Origin: NCEH01 sp040049195
GTDB taxonomy: Bacteria; Pseudomonadota; Alphaproteobacteria; Rhizobiales; Xanthobacteraceae
Assembly (NCBI RefSeq): GCF_040049195.1
Contig: NZ_JBDZDL010000001.1
Reading direction: 5' to 3' (one strand)
Length of the DNA: 64,000 bases
Part shown: piece by piece, positions 1 to 8,730 of the stretch
Position numbering within the stretch: the stretch's first letter is position 1
Layout of the letters: every line of letters starts with the position of its first letter
Position numbers and translations under genes: made by a program
Notes under the pieces: model-generated
What the model was told of the DNA's origin: nothing
Database searches by the model: none
The model's input: only the letters and a program-made list of their open reading frames with translations

Positions 1-300
1 GAGCCTGCCGCCGAGCAGAAGCGCATGACCCTTCTCCAGCGCCTGGCCAATGTGGGGATGGGGCGCCGTGAGGAAGAGCCCGAGGCGCCTGTGCGCCGCG
101 AGCAGCCGAGCATGCGCGCCCCTGATTCGCGGGCGCCCCAGCAGAAGCCTGCCGGCCGTCCCGGCGAACCGGTCTCGGAATTCGCAAAGCGCCCGCCCGC
201 GCGGCCCGTCGCCGAGGTTCCGAGCCGCCATGCACCGCAGCACGGGCATGAGGAAGATCACCTCGAGATTCCCGCCTTCTTGCGTCGCCAGGCGAACTGA
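1..300 (+). CDS. ftsZ: FtsZ C-terminal end (5' truncated by window)
   Basis: Only the last 99 codons are present; the frame is open from base 1. The segment is a charged, proline-rich linker ending in the conserved FtsZ tail (EIPAFLRRQAN). That tail is the peptide by which the tubulin-like division GTPase binds FtsA, ZipA and other partners. The GTPase domain lies upstream, outside the window. The identity rests on this tail plus lpxC directly downstream, which is the usual end of the division and cell-wall cluster. The long linker is typical of alphaproteobacterial FtsZ. Confidence 0.88.
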   Translation, partial: EPAAEQKRMTLLQRLANVGMGRREEEPEAPVRREQPSMRAPDSRAPQQKPAGRPGEPVSEFAKRPPARPVAEVPSRHAPQHGHEEDHLEIPAFLRRQAN

Positions 301-310
301 TTCGCTGGCT

Positions 311-397
311 TTTGGTAACACGCACCTGCGCCCGGGACTGTGTCTCGGGCGTAAGTATTTGATAACCAAGAAGTTTTTTGTGACGCGTTTGGTAACA
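311..397. repeat. Three copies of a TTTGRTAACM decamer between ftsZ and lpxC
   Basis: TTTGGTAACA occurs exactly at 311-320 and 388-397, and TTTGATAACC at 358-367, all in the same orientation. This is unusually AT-rich for the region and lies upstream of lpxC, so it may be a protein-binding array. No known regulator consensus is claimed. Confidence 0.5.
329..351 (+). terminator. Hairpin after ftsZ, possible terminator
   Basis: CGCCCGGGAC (329-338) and GTCTCGGGCG (342-351) form a 10-bp stem with one G-T pair and a 3-base loop. It starts 28 bases after the ftsZ stop. The bases after it (taagtatttg) are only weakly T-rich, so it may be a weak terminator or an RNA-stability hairpin. Confidence 0.42.
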
Positions 398-576
398 GGC
401 GGTAAGCAAGCGTGATTTGGCGCAGCGCAACGAGCCCGCTAGGTTGACCCTCGAACCTTGCTTAACGCGGTCGGCGCGGAATGGATCCACACGCGATCCA
501 TCAAATTCCAACCCGGCGGCAAAATTAGGCGGGTGAGGTGAAACATTAGAGGCGGGAATGCGGCGGCCCTTGGGCC

Positions 577-1539
577 GTGACGGTTTCCGGGGTCCATATG
601 GCTTCCGAGATGCAGACGACCCTTGCTGGCGAGATCGCTCTTTCGGGCGTTGGCGTTCACGGGGGCATCGAAGCCTCTCTCATCCTGAAGCCCGCCCCCG
701 CAGACACCGGCATCGTTTTCATCCGCACCTTCGCCGACCAGGCCCCCCGCAAGATGGCGGTCTCCCGCCAGTCGGTGCAGGCCACCGACCTCGCCACCGT
801 CCTCGGCGACAAGAGCGGCGCCCTCGTTTCCACGGTCGAGCATGTGCTCTCCGCTTTGTCCGGCCTCGGCGTCGACAATGCGCAGGTGGAAGTCACCGGC
901 CCGGAAGTTCCGATTCTCGACGGCAGCGCCGGCCCGGTGGTCGCCGCCATCGACGAAGTCGGCATCACGGTGCTCCCCGCCCGCCGCAAATATCTCAAGG
1001 TGCTGAAGCCCATCCGCGTCGAGAACGGCGCCTCCTTCGGTGAGCTTCTGCCCTATGACGCCGGCTTCCGCCTGGAAGTGGAGATCGAGTTCGATCATTC
1101 CGGCATCGGCCGCCAGCGCTTCGCCGGCAACCTCACCCCGAACGTGTTCCGCCGCGAACTCGCGAGCGCCCGGACGTTTGGCTTCCTCAAGGATGTGGAG
1201 CGCCTGCGCTCCGCCGGCTATGCCCGCGGTGCCTCGCTGGAAAACACCGTCTGCCTCGGCGATGCCGGCATCCTCAATCCTGAAGGCCTGCGCTTCGCGG
1301 ACGAGTTCGTGCGCCACAAGGCCCTGGACGCGGTGGGCGATCTCGCGCTCGCCGGCCTGCCGCTGATGGCCCGCTATCGCTCTTTCCGCGGCGGACATAA
1401 GCTGAATTTCAATGTGGTGGACGCTCTCCTGGCGGATCGCTCGGCCTTCGCCGTGGTGGATGCCCCGGTCCGCGGGCGCCGCGAAGGTGCCGAGCTCGCG
1501 ATCGGCGCCCCCGTCCTCGCCTACGCCCCGGAGCGTTGA
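577..1539 (+). CDS. lpxC: UDP-3-O-acyl-N-acetylglucosamine deacetylase LpxC
   Basis: This zinc-dependent deacetylase carries out the committed step of lipid A synthesis, removing the acetyl group from UDP-3-O-acyl-GlcNAc in the cytoplasm. The product is 320 aa, the normal family length (about 300). The metal ligands are visible as H89 (in TVEHVLSAL) and H247 with D251 (in HKALDAVGD), matching E. coli H79, H238 and D242. The start given is GTG at 577; an ATG at 598 seven codons in is the alternative. The gene follows ftsZ after about 275 bases, the conserved order in proteobacteria. Confidence 0.97.
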   Translation: MTVSGVHMASEMQTTLAGEIALSGVGVHGGIEASLILKPAPADTGIVFIRTFADQAPRKMAVSRQSVQATDLATVLGDKSGALVSTVEHVLSALSGLGVDNAQVEVTGPEVPILDGSAGPVVAAIDEVGITVLPARRKYLKVLKPIRVENGASFGELLPYDAGFRLEVEIEFDHSGIGRQRFAGNLTPNVFRRELASARTFGFLKDVERLRSAGYARGASLENTVCLGDAGILNPEGLRFADEFVRHKALDAVGDLALAGLPLMARYRSFRGGHKLNFNVVDALLADRSAFAVVDAPVRGRREGAELAIGAPVLAYAPER

Positions 1540-1545
1540 GCCGCA

Positions 1546-1570
1546 GGACGTGGCCCTTGAGGGGCCGTCC
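1546..1570 (+). terminator. Hairpin just after lpxC
   Basis: GGAC..GGCCC (1546-1556) pairs with GGGCC..GTCC (1562-1570) around a small bulge and a tetraloop, starting six bases after the lpxC stop. No T-run follows, so intrinsic termination is only possible. Confidence 0.33.
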
Positions 1571-1700
1571 GACCCTGCGCACCGCGGCCTTGTCTTTTTG
1601 CGATCCCATTTTCGACGCCACACGCGGCCGGTCTTGTGCCCGTGGGCTCACGCATTCTCGCGCGCGGACTGTGTTCTGCCGCGAGCGCCCGCCCGCCGGC

Positions 1701-1728
1701 TTGACGTGCGCGCCTCCGCCCTTAAAAA
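1701..1728 (+). promoter_or_regulatory. Possible sigma-70-type promoter for bamD
   Basis: TTGACG at 1701-1706 is close to the -35 consensus and lies 16 bases before TAAAAA (1723-1728). It sits about 140 bases before the bamD start. The -10 match is poor, so this is tentative. Confidence 0.3.
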
Positions 1729-1868
1729 ACCGAGCGAACCAGGTGGCGGAAACGCATTTGACGGTGCTTCGCCCCCGCCCGCCACATTGCCGACTGAAAG
1801 CGCCGTTAGCCGCGTAGTCTGCGGCGTTCTGCACGGAAGCCGACGGCTTGGGATGGAACCTTCACGTG

Positions 1869-2717
1869 ATGCGCCTTTTCTCTGACGCCGCTGTCCTGCG
1901 CACCCGGGCGGCCAGCCTGCTCGGACTCATCTTCCTTGCCACCAGCCTCGCCGGCTGCGCCAGCAATAAGGACGATGTCATTCCGCCCGACGAGCCGGCC
2001 GAGAAGATCTATAACGAAGGCCTCACCCTGATGCGCAAGGGTGACTATACCGCGGCCGCCAAGCGGTTCGAGGATCTGGACCGCACCCATCCCTATTCGG
2101 AATGGGCGCGCAAGGCGCTGCTGATGGACACCTACGTCTATTACGAGGCCGGCAAATACGACGACGCGATCGCGGCCGGAAAGCGCTACATGGCGCTGCA
2201 TCCCGGCTCGGAAGATGCGGCCTATGCGAGCTATCTCGTCGCCTCCGCCTATTTCGACAACATCCCGGACATCACGCGCGACCAGAAGGCCACGCGCCAG
2301 GCGCTCGATGCCCTGGATGAAGTGATCCGCAAATATCCGAACACGGAATATGCCGCCTCCGCCAAGAAAAAGGTGGAAGTGGCGCGCGACCAGCTGGCCG
2401 GCAAGGAAATGATGATCGGCCGCTATTATCTGGAAAACCGCAACTACACGGGCGCCATCAACCGCTTCAAGGTGGTGGTCACGCAATACCAGACCACCCG
2501 CCAGGTGGAAGAGGCCCTGTTCCGCCTGACCGAAGCTTACATGGCGCTCGGTATCATCTCCGAGGCGCAGACCGCCGCCGCCGTGCTGGGCTATAATTTT
2601 CCCGATAGCCAGTGGTACAAGGACGCCTATAAGCTTGTGCAGTCGAGCGGCAACCTGCCGGTCGAAAACAAGGGGTCCTGGATCAGCCAGGCCTTCAAGA
2701 AGCTCGGTCTCGGCTAG
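1869..2717 (+). CDS. bamD: Outer-membrane assembly lipoprotein BamD
   Basis: BamD is the TPR lipoprotein of the BAM complex that inserts beta-barrel proteins into the outer membrane. From ATG 1869 the protein is 282 aa and begins with a lipoprotein signal ending in LAGC, lipidated Cys30. TPR-like helical repeats follow: GLTLMRKGDYTAAAKRFEDL, then segments around ALFRLTEAYMALG. An in-frame TTG at 1848 is possible but would only lengthen the signal peptide. recN follows after five bases, suggesting cotranscription. Confidence 0.95.
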   Translation: MRLFSDAAVLRTRAASLLGLIFLATSLAGCASNKDDVIPPDEPAEKIYNEGLTLMRKGDYTAAAKRFEDLDRTHPYSEWARKALLMDTYVYYEAGKYDDAIAAGKRYMALHPGSEDAAYASYLVASAYFDNIPDITRDQKATRQALDALDEVIRKYPNTEYAASAKKKVEVARDQLAGKEMMIGRYYLENRNYTGAINRFKVVVTQYQTTRQVEEALFRLTEAYMALGIISEAQTAAAVLGYNFPDSQWYKDAYKLVQSSGNLPVENKGSWISQAFKKLGLG

Positions 2718-2722
2718 GATCC

Positions 2723-4408
2723 ATGCTCTCCTCTCTCTCGATCCGGGACATCGTTCTGATCGAGAAGCTCGATCTGGCGCTGGCGGACGGCCTCACCGTC
2801 CTCACCGGCGAGACGGGCGCGGGCAAGTCGATCCTGCTGGATGCCCTGTCCCTGGCGCTCGGCGGTCGTGGCGATGGCAGCCTCGTCCGGCATGGAGAGG
2901 CGAAGGGGCAGGTGACCGCCGTCTTCGATCTGCCGCTCGCCCATCCCGCCCGCGCGATTCTCGCCGCGGCCGACATTGCGGACGAGGGCGAGGTGATCGT
3001 TCGCCGCATCCAGATGGCCGATGGGCGCACGCGCGCCACCATCAATGAGCAGCCGGTGAGTGTGCAGACCTTGCGCGCGCTCGGCGCTCGGCTGGTGGAA
3101 CTGCACGGCCAGCACGACGATCGCGCGCTGGTGGACCCGACCACCCACCGCACGCTGCTCGACGCCTTCGGCGGGCTCGCCGGCAAGACCGAAGCGGTGG
3201 GCCGCCTCTGGCGTGCCTGGCGTGCCGCTTTGTCCGAGGCTGGCGCCGAGCGTGCCCGGCTGGAGGAAGCGCAGAAAGAAGCCGATTTCATCCGCCACGC
3301 GGTGGAGGAACTGACCGCGCTCGGCGCCGAGGCGGGGGAAGAAACCGCGCTTTCCGAGCGTCGCACCAGCATGATGCGCTCCGAGAAGATCGCGGGCGAC
3401 CTCTCGGAGGCGCTGGAAGCGGTCGGCGGCAGCGGCTCGCCGGTTCCCTCGCTGTCCGCCGCGGTGCGGCGGCTGGAGCGCCGCGCCGGCGAATCACAGG
3501 GCCTGGTGCGCCCGGCGGTGGAAGCCATCGACCTTGCGCTCGACGCGCTGGAAACCGCGCGCTCGCACCTTGAGACCGCCCTGCGCGACGCCGCCTTCGA
3601 TCCGCGCGAACTGGAGCGCGTGGAAGAGCGGCTGTTCGCCCTGCGCGCGGCCGCCCGCAAATATGGCGGCGCCATCGACGACCTGCCCAAGGTCGCCGCG
3701 CAATTCGCGGCGCAACTGGACGCCTTGAACCGCAGCGCCACCACGCTCGCGGCACTGGAAGCGAAGGTCGCGGAGGCGGAGGACGCCTATCGCGTGGCGG
3801 CCGCCGCGCTGTCCACCGAGCGCAAGGCCGCCGGCGCGAAGCTGGATGCGGCGGTGGATGCGGAATTGCCGCCGCTCAAGCTGGAGCGCGCGCACTTCAC
3901 CGCCCGCATCGACAGCGACCCGCAGACGCCGGGCAGCGAAGGTTATGACCGGGTGGAATTCTGGGTGCGCACCAATCCCGGCACGCGCCCCGGTCCCATG
4001 ATGAAAGTGGCTTCGGGCGGCGAACTCGCGCGCTTTCTACTCGCCCTGAAGGTGGTGCTGGCGGATCGCGGCTCCGCGCCCACGCTGATTTTCGACGAGA
4101 TCGATACCGGCGTGGGCGGCGCGGTCGCTGATGCCATCGGCCACCGCCTCTCCCGTCTCGCGGGGCAGGTGCAGGTGATCTGCGTGACCCATGCGCCGCA
4201 GGTGGCGGCGCGCGCGGGCCAGCACCTGTTGATTTCCAAGGCGTCCGCCGGTGCCGGCAAGGATGCGCCCGTCACCACACGCGTCGCGCCCCTCGACGCA
4301 CCGCGCCGCAAGGAAGAGATCGCCCGCATGCTGGCCGGCGCCAGCATCACGGCGGAAGCCCGTGCCGCGGCGGAAAAACTGCTCCAGGCGGCAACCCTCT
4401 CCGCTTAA
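2723..4408 (+). CDS. recN: DNA repair protein RecN
   Basis: RecN is an SMC-like ATPase that helps hold DNA ends together in recombinational double-strand-break repair. The product is 561 aa, the standard length. Visible parts are Walker A GETGAGKS (29-36), a long central coiled-coil region rich in Glu, Ala and Arg, the ABC signature SGGELARF (about 431), and Walker B TLIFDEIDTGVGG (about 454). It starts five bases after bamD, a common alphaproteobacterial pairing, and has no room for its own SOS promoter in that gap. Confidence 0.97.
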   Translation: MLSSLSIRDIVLIEKLDLALADGLTVLTGETGAGKSILLDALSLALGGRGDGSLVRHGEAKGQVTAVFDLPLAHPARAILAAADIADEGEVIVRRIQMADGRTRATINEQPVSVQTLRALGARLVELHGQHDDRALVDPTTHRTLLDAFGGLAGKTEAVGRLWRAWRAALSEAGAERARLEEAQKEADFIRHAVEELTALGAEAGEETALSERRTSMMRSEKIAGDLSEALEAVGGSGSPVPSLSAAVRRLERRAGESQGLVRPAVEAIDLALDALETARSHLETALRDAAFDPRELERVEERLFALRAAARKYGGAIDDLPKVAAQFAAQLDALNRSATTLAALEAKVAEAEDAYRVAAAALSTERKAAGAKLDAAVDAELPPLKLERAHFTARIDSDPQTPGSEGYDRVEFWVRTNPGTRPGPMMKVASGGELARFLLALKVVLADRGSAPTLIFDEIDTGVGGAVADAIGHRLSRLAGQVQVICVTHAPQVAARAGQHLLISKASAGAGKDAPVTTRVAPLDAPRRKEEIARMLAGASITAEARAAAEKLLQAATLSA

Positions 4409-4427
4409 GGAGGCGCGGTTCGCCCGT

Positions 4428-4850
4428 TCAGTCAGCCTGTGGCTTGCTCTGGCGCAGGCTCTTCACCACGCCGCGCCGCTCCTTCGCCTCCAGGCGCCGC
4501 TCCTTCGAGCCGAGGGTCGGGCGCGTGGGCCGGCGAACGGGCGCCACATAGGTCGCCTCGCGAATCATCTCCACCAGGCGTTCCAGCGCGTCGGCGCGGT
4601 TGCGCTCCTGGGTACGATGGCGCTGCGCCTGGATAATGACGATGCCGTCCTGCGTCATGCGCTTGCCGGCGATGCGGATCAGCCGGCGCTTCACCCCATC
4701 GGGCAGGTTCGGCGAGGCAAAGGCGTTGAATCGCAATTGCACCGCGCTCGACACCTTGTTGACGTTCTGCCCGCCGGGCCCGGACGCACGCACGAAGGCG
4801 AGTTCGATCTCGTCCTCGGAGATGGCGATGCGCGGGGTGATTTCGATCAT
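4428..4850 (-). CDS. arfB: Alternative ribosome-rescue factor ArfB (YaeJ)
   Basis: ArfB is a codon-independent peptidyl-tRNA hydrolase that releases ribosomes stalled on non-stop mRNA, a backup for tmRNA, which is also encoded here near 36.5 kb. The product is 140 aa, the usual size. The catalytic GGQ (26-28) sits in ASGPGGQNVNK, and the basic C-terminal tail (KERRLEAKERR) is the part that threads into the empty mRNA channel. The start is ATG 4850; the frame stays open upstream, but that part is unlike the family. It is convergent with recN. Confidence 0.95.
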   Translation of the reverse strand: MIEITPRIAISEDEIELAFVRASGPGGQNVNKVSSAVQLRFNAFASPNLPDGVKRRLIRIAGKRMTQDGIVIIQAQRHRTQERNRADALERLVEMIREATYVAPVRRPTRPTLGSKERRLEAKERRGVVKSLRQSKPQAD

Positions 4851-5068
4851 GGACGGCAAACCCGGACGCGCGGAACGCTGCGCGGATCCGACAGCCGGCC
4901 CGCGCGCCCCAGCTATGGCAGAAAGCCGCGCCGCGCGACAGGCTTGCCCATTTCGGTAACGCCCGCTCCGCGATGCCTGCCCCATGGGGGCGCGGCACCG
5001 CAAAGGCCCGCCACCCGGCGCGCGTCGGGCGAAGGCCGGACTTGCGAACCCGGACTCGCGGACCGGGC

Positions 5069-6136
5069 TCAGATGGCGTGGCGGTTCGCGGTGGGGCCGA
5101 AATGCTCCACATAGCGCGCGCTGATGATCGAGCGCGGCAGCACCACGAGCACGTCGGTGGTGCCGAACTGATGATCCACCACCGCCCCGTCGCCCACGAA
5201 GCCGCCGAGGCGCAGATACCCCTTCACCAGCGGCGGCAGGGCATGCAAGGCGGCCTTCATGTTGATCTGGTCCTTGGGGATCCGATCCATGGACACATAG
5301 CGCTTGTCGAGCGCGCGGGCGCGCCATTCCTCGGGCGCGAGCGCATTGTGATGCAGGAACGAGAGCTGGAGCGCGAGCGCCTCGGGGTCGGTGCCCTCCA
5401 GGCTCGCGCAGCCGATCATCACGTCGATATTGTTGCGCAGGATGTAGGCCCACACCCCGTGCCAGAGCAGCTCCACCGTGCGTTTGTTGCGGTAGGGCTT
5501 GAGGACGCAGGAGCGGCCCAGCTCCAGGAATTTCAAGCCCGGGTGCGCCGCGATGATGCGGTTCACGTCGAACTCGCCCTGGGTGTAGAAGCCGCCGTGG
5601 CGGTCCGCCACTTCCTGCTTTAGCAGGCGATAGGTGCCGACGACCTTGGGCTTGCGGCGGCCGAGCACCATCTTGCCGGCTTCGTAATCCAGCACCAGCA
5701 TATGGTCGCAAATGGCGTCGAACGCATCGACGTCACGCCGGGCGAGCCGCGCGGCGGCGTCGGGCACGGCGGACATTTCCTCGTAGAAGACCTTGTAGCG
5801 CAGGCGCTGGGCGCGGCGCACATCGCGGGCGGTGCGGGCGAGCCGCACTTCCAGAGGCCCGAGGCGGCCGAGCACCACCGGCTCGCCAAACGGGACGGCC
5901 TCGCGATGGCGGATGCCGGAATAAGCGCGAAAATCGGAGACCAGCTTCTGCGGCCCGTTTAGCGCCGGCTTGCCGTCCGCCCGCAGGATGGGCGGCGCGA
6001 ACAGCGGCGCGCCGAACTTGGCGCCCGGAAACTTGGCGAAGCCTTCCTTGGCCACGTCGATGCCGCGGCCCACCAGAGCCGGCCAGCTGAAGGGCTGCGG
6101 GTCGAGACCGGTATCGGACAGATCCTGGCGTTTCAT
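5069..6136 (-). CDS. olsB: L-ornithine N-alpha-acyltransferase OlsB
   Basis: OlsB transfers a 3-hydroxyacyl group from ACP to ornithine, giving lyso-ornithine lipid, the first step of phosphorus-free ornithine lipid synthesis. The 355-aa protein has a GNAT-like acyltransferase fold from about residue 90 onward, with family motifs RLARTARDVRRAQRLRYKVF, FLELGRSCVLKPYRNKRT and IGCASLEGTDPEA. An N-terminal extension of about 60 residues is longer than in rhizobial OlsB. The ATG at 6136 has a strong GGAGGGGG site. OlsA is not in the window. In rhizobia olsB can be phosphate-regulated; see the repeats at 6286-6307. Confidence 0.9.
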   Translation of the reverse strand: MKRQDLSDTGLDPQPFSWPALVGRGIDVAKEGFAKFPGAKFGAPLFAPPILRADGKPALNGPQKLVSDFRAYSGIRHREAVPFGEPVVLGRLGPLEVRLARTARDVRRAQRLRYKVFYEEMSAVPDAAARLARRDVDAFDAICDHMLVLDYEAGKMVLGRRKPKVVGTYRLLKQEVADRHGGFYTQGEFDVNRIIAAHPGLKFLELGRSCVLKPYRNKRTVELLWHGVWAYILRNNIDVMIGCASLEGTDPEALALQLSFLHHNALAPEEWRARALDKRYVSMDRIPKDQINMKAALHALPPLVKGYLRLGGFVGDGAVVDHQFGTTDVLVVLPRSIISARYVEHFGPTANRHAI

Positions 6137-6285
6137 GCAACGACCCCCTCCTCGGGCCGCCGCTGGACAACGGCGGTTCTATGGGATGCCGCGCGCCGTC
6201 CCAGACGAGCTCGAAAGCGGGTCCGCGCATTGTGCGCGTTCATCCCGCGTGACCATCACATTCACCATAGTTTTCCTACGGCTAT

Positions 6286-6307
6286 GTGACAATGACAGAT
6301 TGTGACA
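6286..6307 (-). promoter_or_regulatory. Three TGTCAY repeats upstream of olsB
   Basis: On the minus strand TGTCAC (6302-6307), TGTCAT (6292-6297) and TGTCAC (6286-6291) are tandem. The core resembles a PHO box (CTGTCAT repeated every 11 bases), but the spacings here are 10 and 6, so this is only PHO-box-like. It lies about 150 bases from the olsB start and about 100 bases from the divergent gene. Confidence 0.3.
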
Positions 6308-6405
6308 CCCCGGGCCTGTCATATGACGGCGGTGGCGCATTGCCGGGGCGGGGAGCGCATGCTAGCGCGAAACCCGGTTGGGCAATTCGGGGATTCGGGG
6401 GCATC

Positions 6406-7014
6406 ATGTCTAAGGTTCGTTTTCTGTCCGGCGTCGCCGGCTGCGGCTTGGCGCTCAGCGTCGCGTTATCGAGCCTCGCTCACGCGCAGGCCACACCGAC
6501 CCCCGCCGCCGTGAGCGTCATCAACGTGCCGGGAGTCGGCGCGATGAACGTGCTCAGCTATCAGGCGCGGTTCGTCTCCGCAGATCCCGCCACCCGCCGC
6601 GTGGTACTGGAAACCCCGAACGGCAGGCGCTGGGCGGTGATCGCACCGCCGCTGCTGGGCGATGTCATGCAGCTCGCCAACAGCCGGCAATTGCTCATCC
6701 GCGTGCTGCCGGGCCTGGTCACCGCCCTGGGCAAGGCGCACCAGGGCACGCCGGGCGTGGCGATCTCCGAACTGGTGCTCAAGGACGGCCTGCCGGGGTG
6801 GCCGGAGGATTACGGCTTCCGCGAAGTGACCGTCACCTCCATGCTGGTGAATATCGACAAGACCAACGGCACCATCAGCTTCGAGGGGCTCGACGGCGTG
6901 GTGCGCACCGTCAAGGCGGCCAACCCGCAGGTGCTGGCCGATCTCCAGAAGGTGGAACTGGGCGATCTGTGCCAGATCACCTATTACGAAGGTCTCGCCA
7001 TCAACGCCATGTAG
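6406..7014 (+). CDS. Secreted protein of unknown function
   Basis: I do not recognise a characterised family. From ATG 6406 the product is 202 aa with a clear Sec signal peptide (about residues 1-28, cleavage after AHA). The mature part has repeated beta-rich stretches (YQARFVSADPATRRVVLETPNG; VTVTSMLVNIDKTNGTISFEG) and no transmembrane segment, so a periplasmic beta protein is likely. An upstream in-frame ATG (6286) would hide the signal peptide and is disfavoured. It is divergent from olsB. Confidence 0.75.
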   Translation: MSKVRFLSGVAGCGLALSVALSSLAHAQATPTPAAVSVINVPGVGAMNVLSYQARFVSADPATRRVVLETPNGRRWAVIAPPLLGDVMQLANSRQLLIRVLPGLVTALGKAHQGTPGVAISELVLKDGLPGWPEDYGFREVTVTSMLVNIDKTNGTISFEGLDGVVRTVKAANPQVLADLQKVELGDLCQITYYEGLAINAM

Positions 7015-7088
7015 CGTGAGGCCTCCGGCGCGGGGCGCAAGCTTGCGGTCGCCCGCAAGGGTCGCGTCCACAAGTCGCGCCCGGTGGC

Positions 7089-8621
7089 TCAGGCTGCGGC
7101 GCGCGAGCGGTCGGCCAGGGCGCGATAGGCCAGGGCCTCGGCCAGATGCCGCCGGCCCACACTTTCCGCCCCGTCGAGATCGGCGAGGGTGCGGGCGACC
7201 TTGAGCACGCGGTGATAGCCGCGCGCCGAGAGGTTCATGGCGCTGGCGGCATCCCGCAGCAAAGCGAGCCCGCCGGCATCGGGCGCGGCGACCATTTCCA
7301 GAAGCGGACCGGAGGCTTGCGCATTGGTGCGGATGTCCGGCCGGTCCAGCGCCGCGTAGCGCTCGACTTGGACGGCGCGCGCGGCAGCGACCCGTGCCGC
7401 CACCTCCCGCGAGCCCTCCGCCGGGGCGGGCAGCACCAGATCGGCGGCGGTCACCGCCGGCACATCCAGATACAGGTCGATGCGGTCGAGGAACGGACCG
7501 GATAGGCGCGCCTGATAATCCTCCTTGCAGCGCGGCCCGCGCTTGCAGGTGAAGCCGGGCTCGCCCGCATGGCCGCAGCGGCAGTGATTCATGGCGGCGA
7601 TCAATTGGAACCGTGCCGGATAGGTCACGCGGTGGTTGGCGCGGGCGATCAGCACGTCGCCGGTTTCCAGCGGCTGGCGCAGGGAATCCAGCACCTGCGG
7701 CGAGAATTCCGGCAGTTCGTCCAGGAACAGCACGCCGTGATGGGCCAGCGAGACCTCCCCGGGCTTCGCCTTCGCCCCGCCGCCCACCATCGCCGCCATG
7801 CTGGCGGAATGGTGCGGCGCGCGGAACGGGCGCCGGTCCACCAGGGCACCGTCCTGGATCGCCCCCGCCACCGACGCGACCATGGAGACGTCCAGCATCT
7901 CCGCCGGGGAAAGCGGCGGCAGGATGGAGGGCAGGCGCTGGGCCAGCATGGATTTGCCGGCGCCGGGCGGGCCCACATACAGCAGATTGTGGCCGCCGGC
8001 CGCCGCGACTTCGAGCGCACGCTTGGCGGTTTCCTGGCCCTTCACGTCCTTGAGGTCCAGGCTTGAGCCTCCGGGCGGGCGCAAGCGTGGATCGGGGCGG
8101 GCGAGGATCTGCCGGCCCGTGACGTGGTTCGCCAGCTGGATCAGCGAGATGGGGGCGAGAATCTCCATGTCGGGGCTGGCCCAGGCGGCTTCTGCGCCGC
8201 AGGCGCCGGGGCAGATGAGCCCGTGGCCGCGCGCATTGGCGCCGATCGCCGCCGGCAGCACGCCGGCGACGGCGGCGATGGAGCCGTCCAGCCCCAGTTC
8301 GCCCACCACGGTGAAGCCGGCGAGCGCATCACTCGGAATCGCGCCGATCGCCGCCATCAGCCCGAGCGCGATGGGCAGGTCGTAATGGGAGCCTTCCTTC
8401 GGCAAATCGGCGGGCGCGAGATTGATGGTGATGCGCCGCGCGGGCAGGGCGAGCCCGGAGGCAATCAGGGCGGCGCGCACCCGCTCTTTGGCTTCGGTCA
8501 CGGCCTTGTCGGGCAGGCCGACGATGGTGAACGCCGGCAGGCCCGGCGCCACATGCACCTGCACGTCCACCGGGCGGGCATCGACGCCCTCGAACGCCAC
8601 CGTCGCCACACGCTGGATCAC
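7089..8621 (-). CDS. comM: YifB/ComM-family Mg-chelatase-like AAA+ ATPase
   Basis: The family is known as ComM, a hexameric helicase that promotes branch migration when incoming DNA is integrated during transformation. The 510-aa protein has the full layout: N-terminal ChlI-like (Lon-protease-fold) domain, AAA+ core with Walker A GPPGAGKSM (about residue 220) and Walker B VLFLDELPEF, a Cys-rich zinc-finger-like insert (CRCGHAGEPGFTCKRGPRC), and a C-terminal helical domain. It starts with GTG at 8621. A LexA-like box lies about 60 bases upstream of the start. Whether this organism is transformable cannot be told from here. Confidence 0.93.
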   Translation of the reverse strand: MIQRVATVAFEGVDARPVDVQVHVAPGLPAFTIVGLPDKAVTEAKERVRAALIASGLALPARRITINLAPADLPKEGSHYDLPIALGLMAAIGAIPSDALAGFTVVGELGLDGSIAAVAGVLPAAIGANARGHGLICPGACGAEAAWASPDMEILAPISLIQLANHVTGRQILARPDPRLRPPGGSSLDLKDVKGQETAKRALEVAAAGGHNLLYVGPPGAGKSMLAQRLPSILPPLSPAEMLDVSMVASVAGAIQDGALVDRRPFRAPHHSASMAAMVGGGAKAKPGEVSLAHHGVLFLDELPEFSPQVLDSLRQPLETGDVLIARANHRVTYPARFQLIAAMNHCRCGHAGEPGFTCKRGPRCKEDYQARLSGPFLDRIDLYLDVPAVTAADLVLPAPAEGSREVAARVAAARAVQVERYAALDRPDIRTNAQASGPLLEMVAAPDAGGLALLRDAASAMNLSARGYHRVLKVARTLADLDGAESVGRRHLAEALAYRALADRSRAAA

Positions 8622-8681
8622 GCTTCAGCCCCCCGGCTTGCCAGTGCCACTCAAGGTAGTGGAGGGCGGCCGGCGGCACAA

Positions 8682-8696
8682 GAACATATTGGGAAC
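8682..8696. promoter_or_regulatory. LexA-like box GAAC-N7-GAAC
   Basis: GAAC (8682-8685), seven bases (ATATTGG), GAAC (8693-8696) match the alphaproteobacterial SOS box GTTC-N7-GTTC read on the other strand. It lies between comM (minus) and the small membrane protein genes (plus). An inverted copy of part of it occurs downstream (ATTGGGAACA 8688-8697 against TGTTCCCAAT 8732-8741). One match of this length is expected by chance about once or twice in 64 kb, so its intergenic position is the main support. Confidence 0.45.
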
Positions 8697-8730
8697 ATGC
8701 GCCCTTATGCGCCCTTTATGGAGGGGCCGC

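Larger units (their letters stand above)
1540..1868. other. lpxC-bamD spacer without a gene
   Basis: These 329 bases hold no convincing coding frame. A hairpin follows lpxC at 1546-1570, and a promoter-like pair (TTGACG 1701-1706, TAAAAA 1723-1728) precedes bamD. I see nothing else in it. Confidence 0.6.

Noticed and set aside
4851..5711. N-terminal extension of arfB reaching back over olsB
   Set aside because: The frame is open by chance; the extension has no resemblance to release factors and overlaps olsB antisense.
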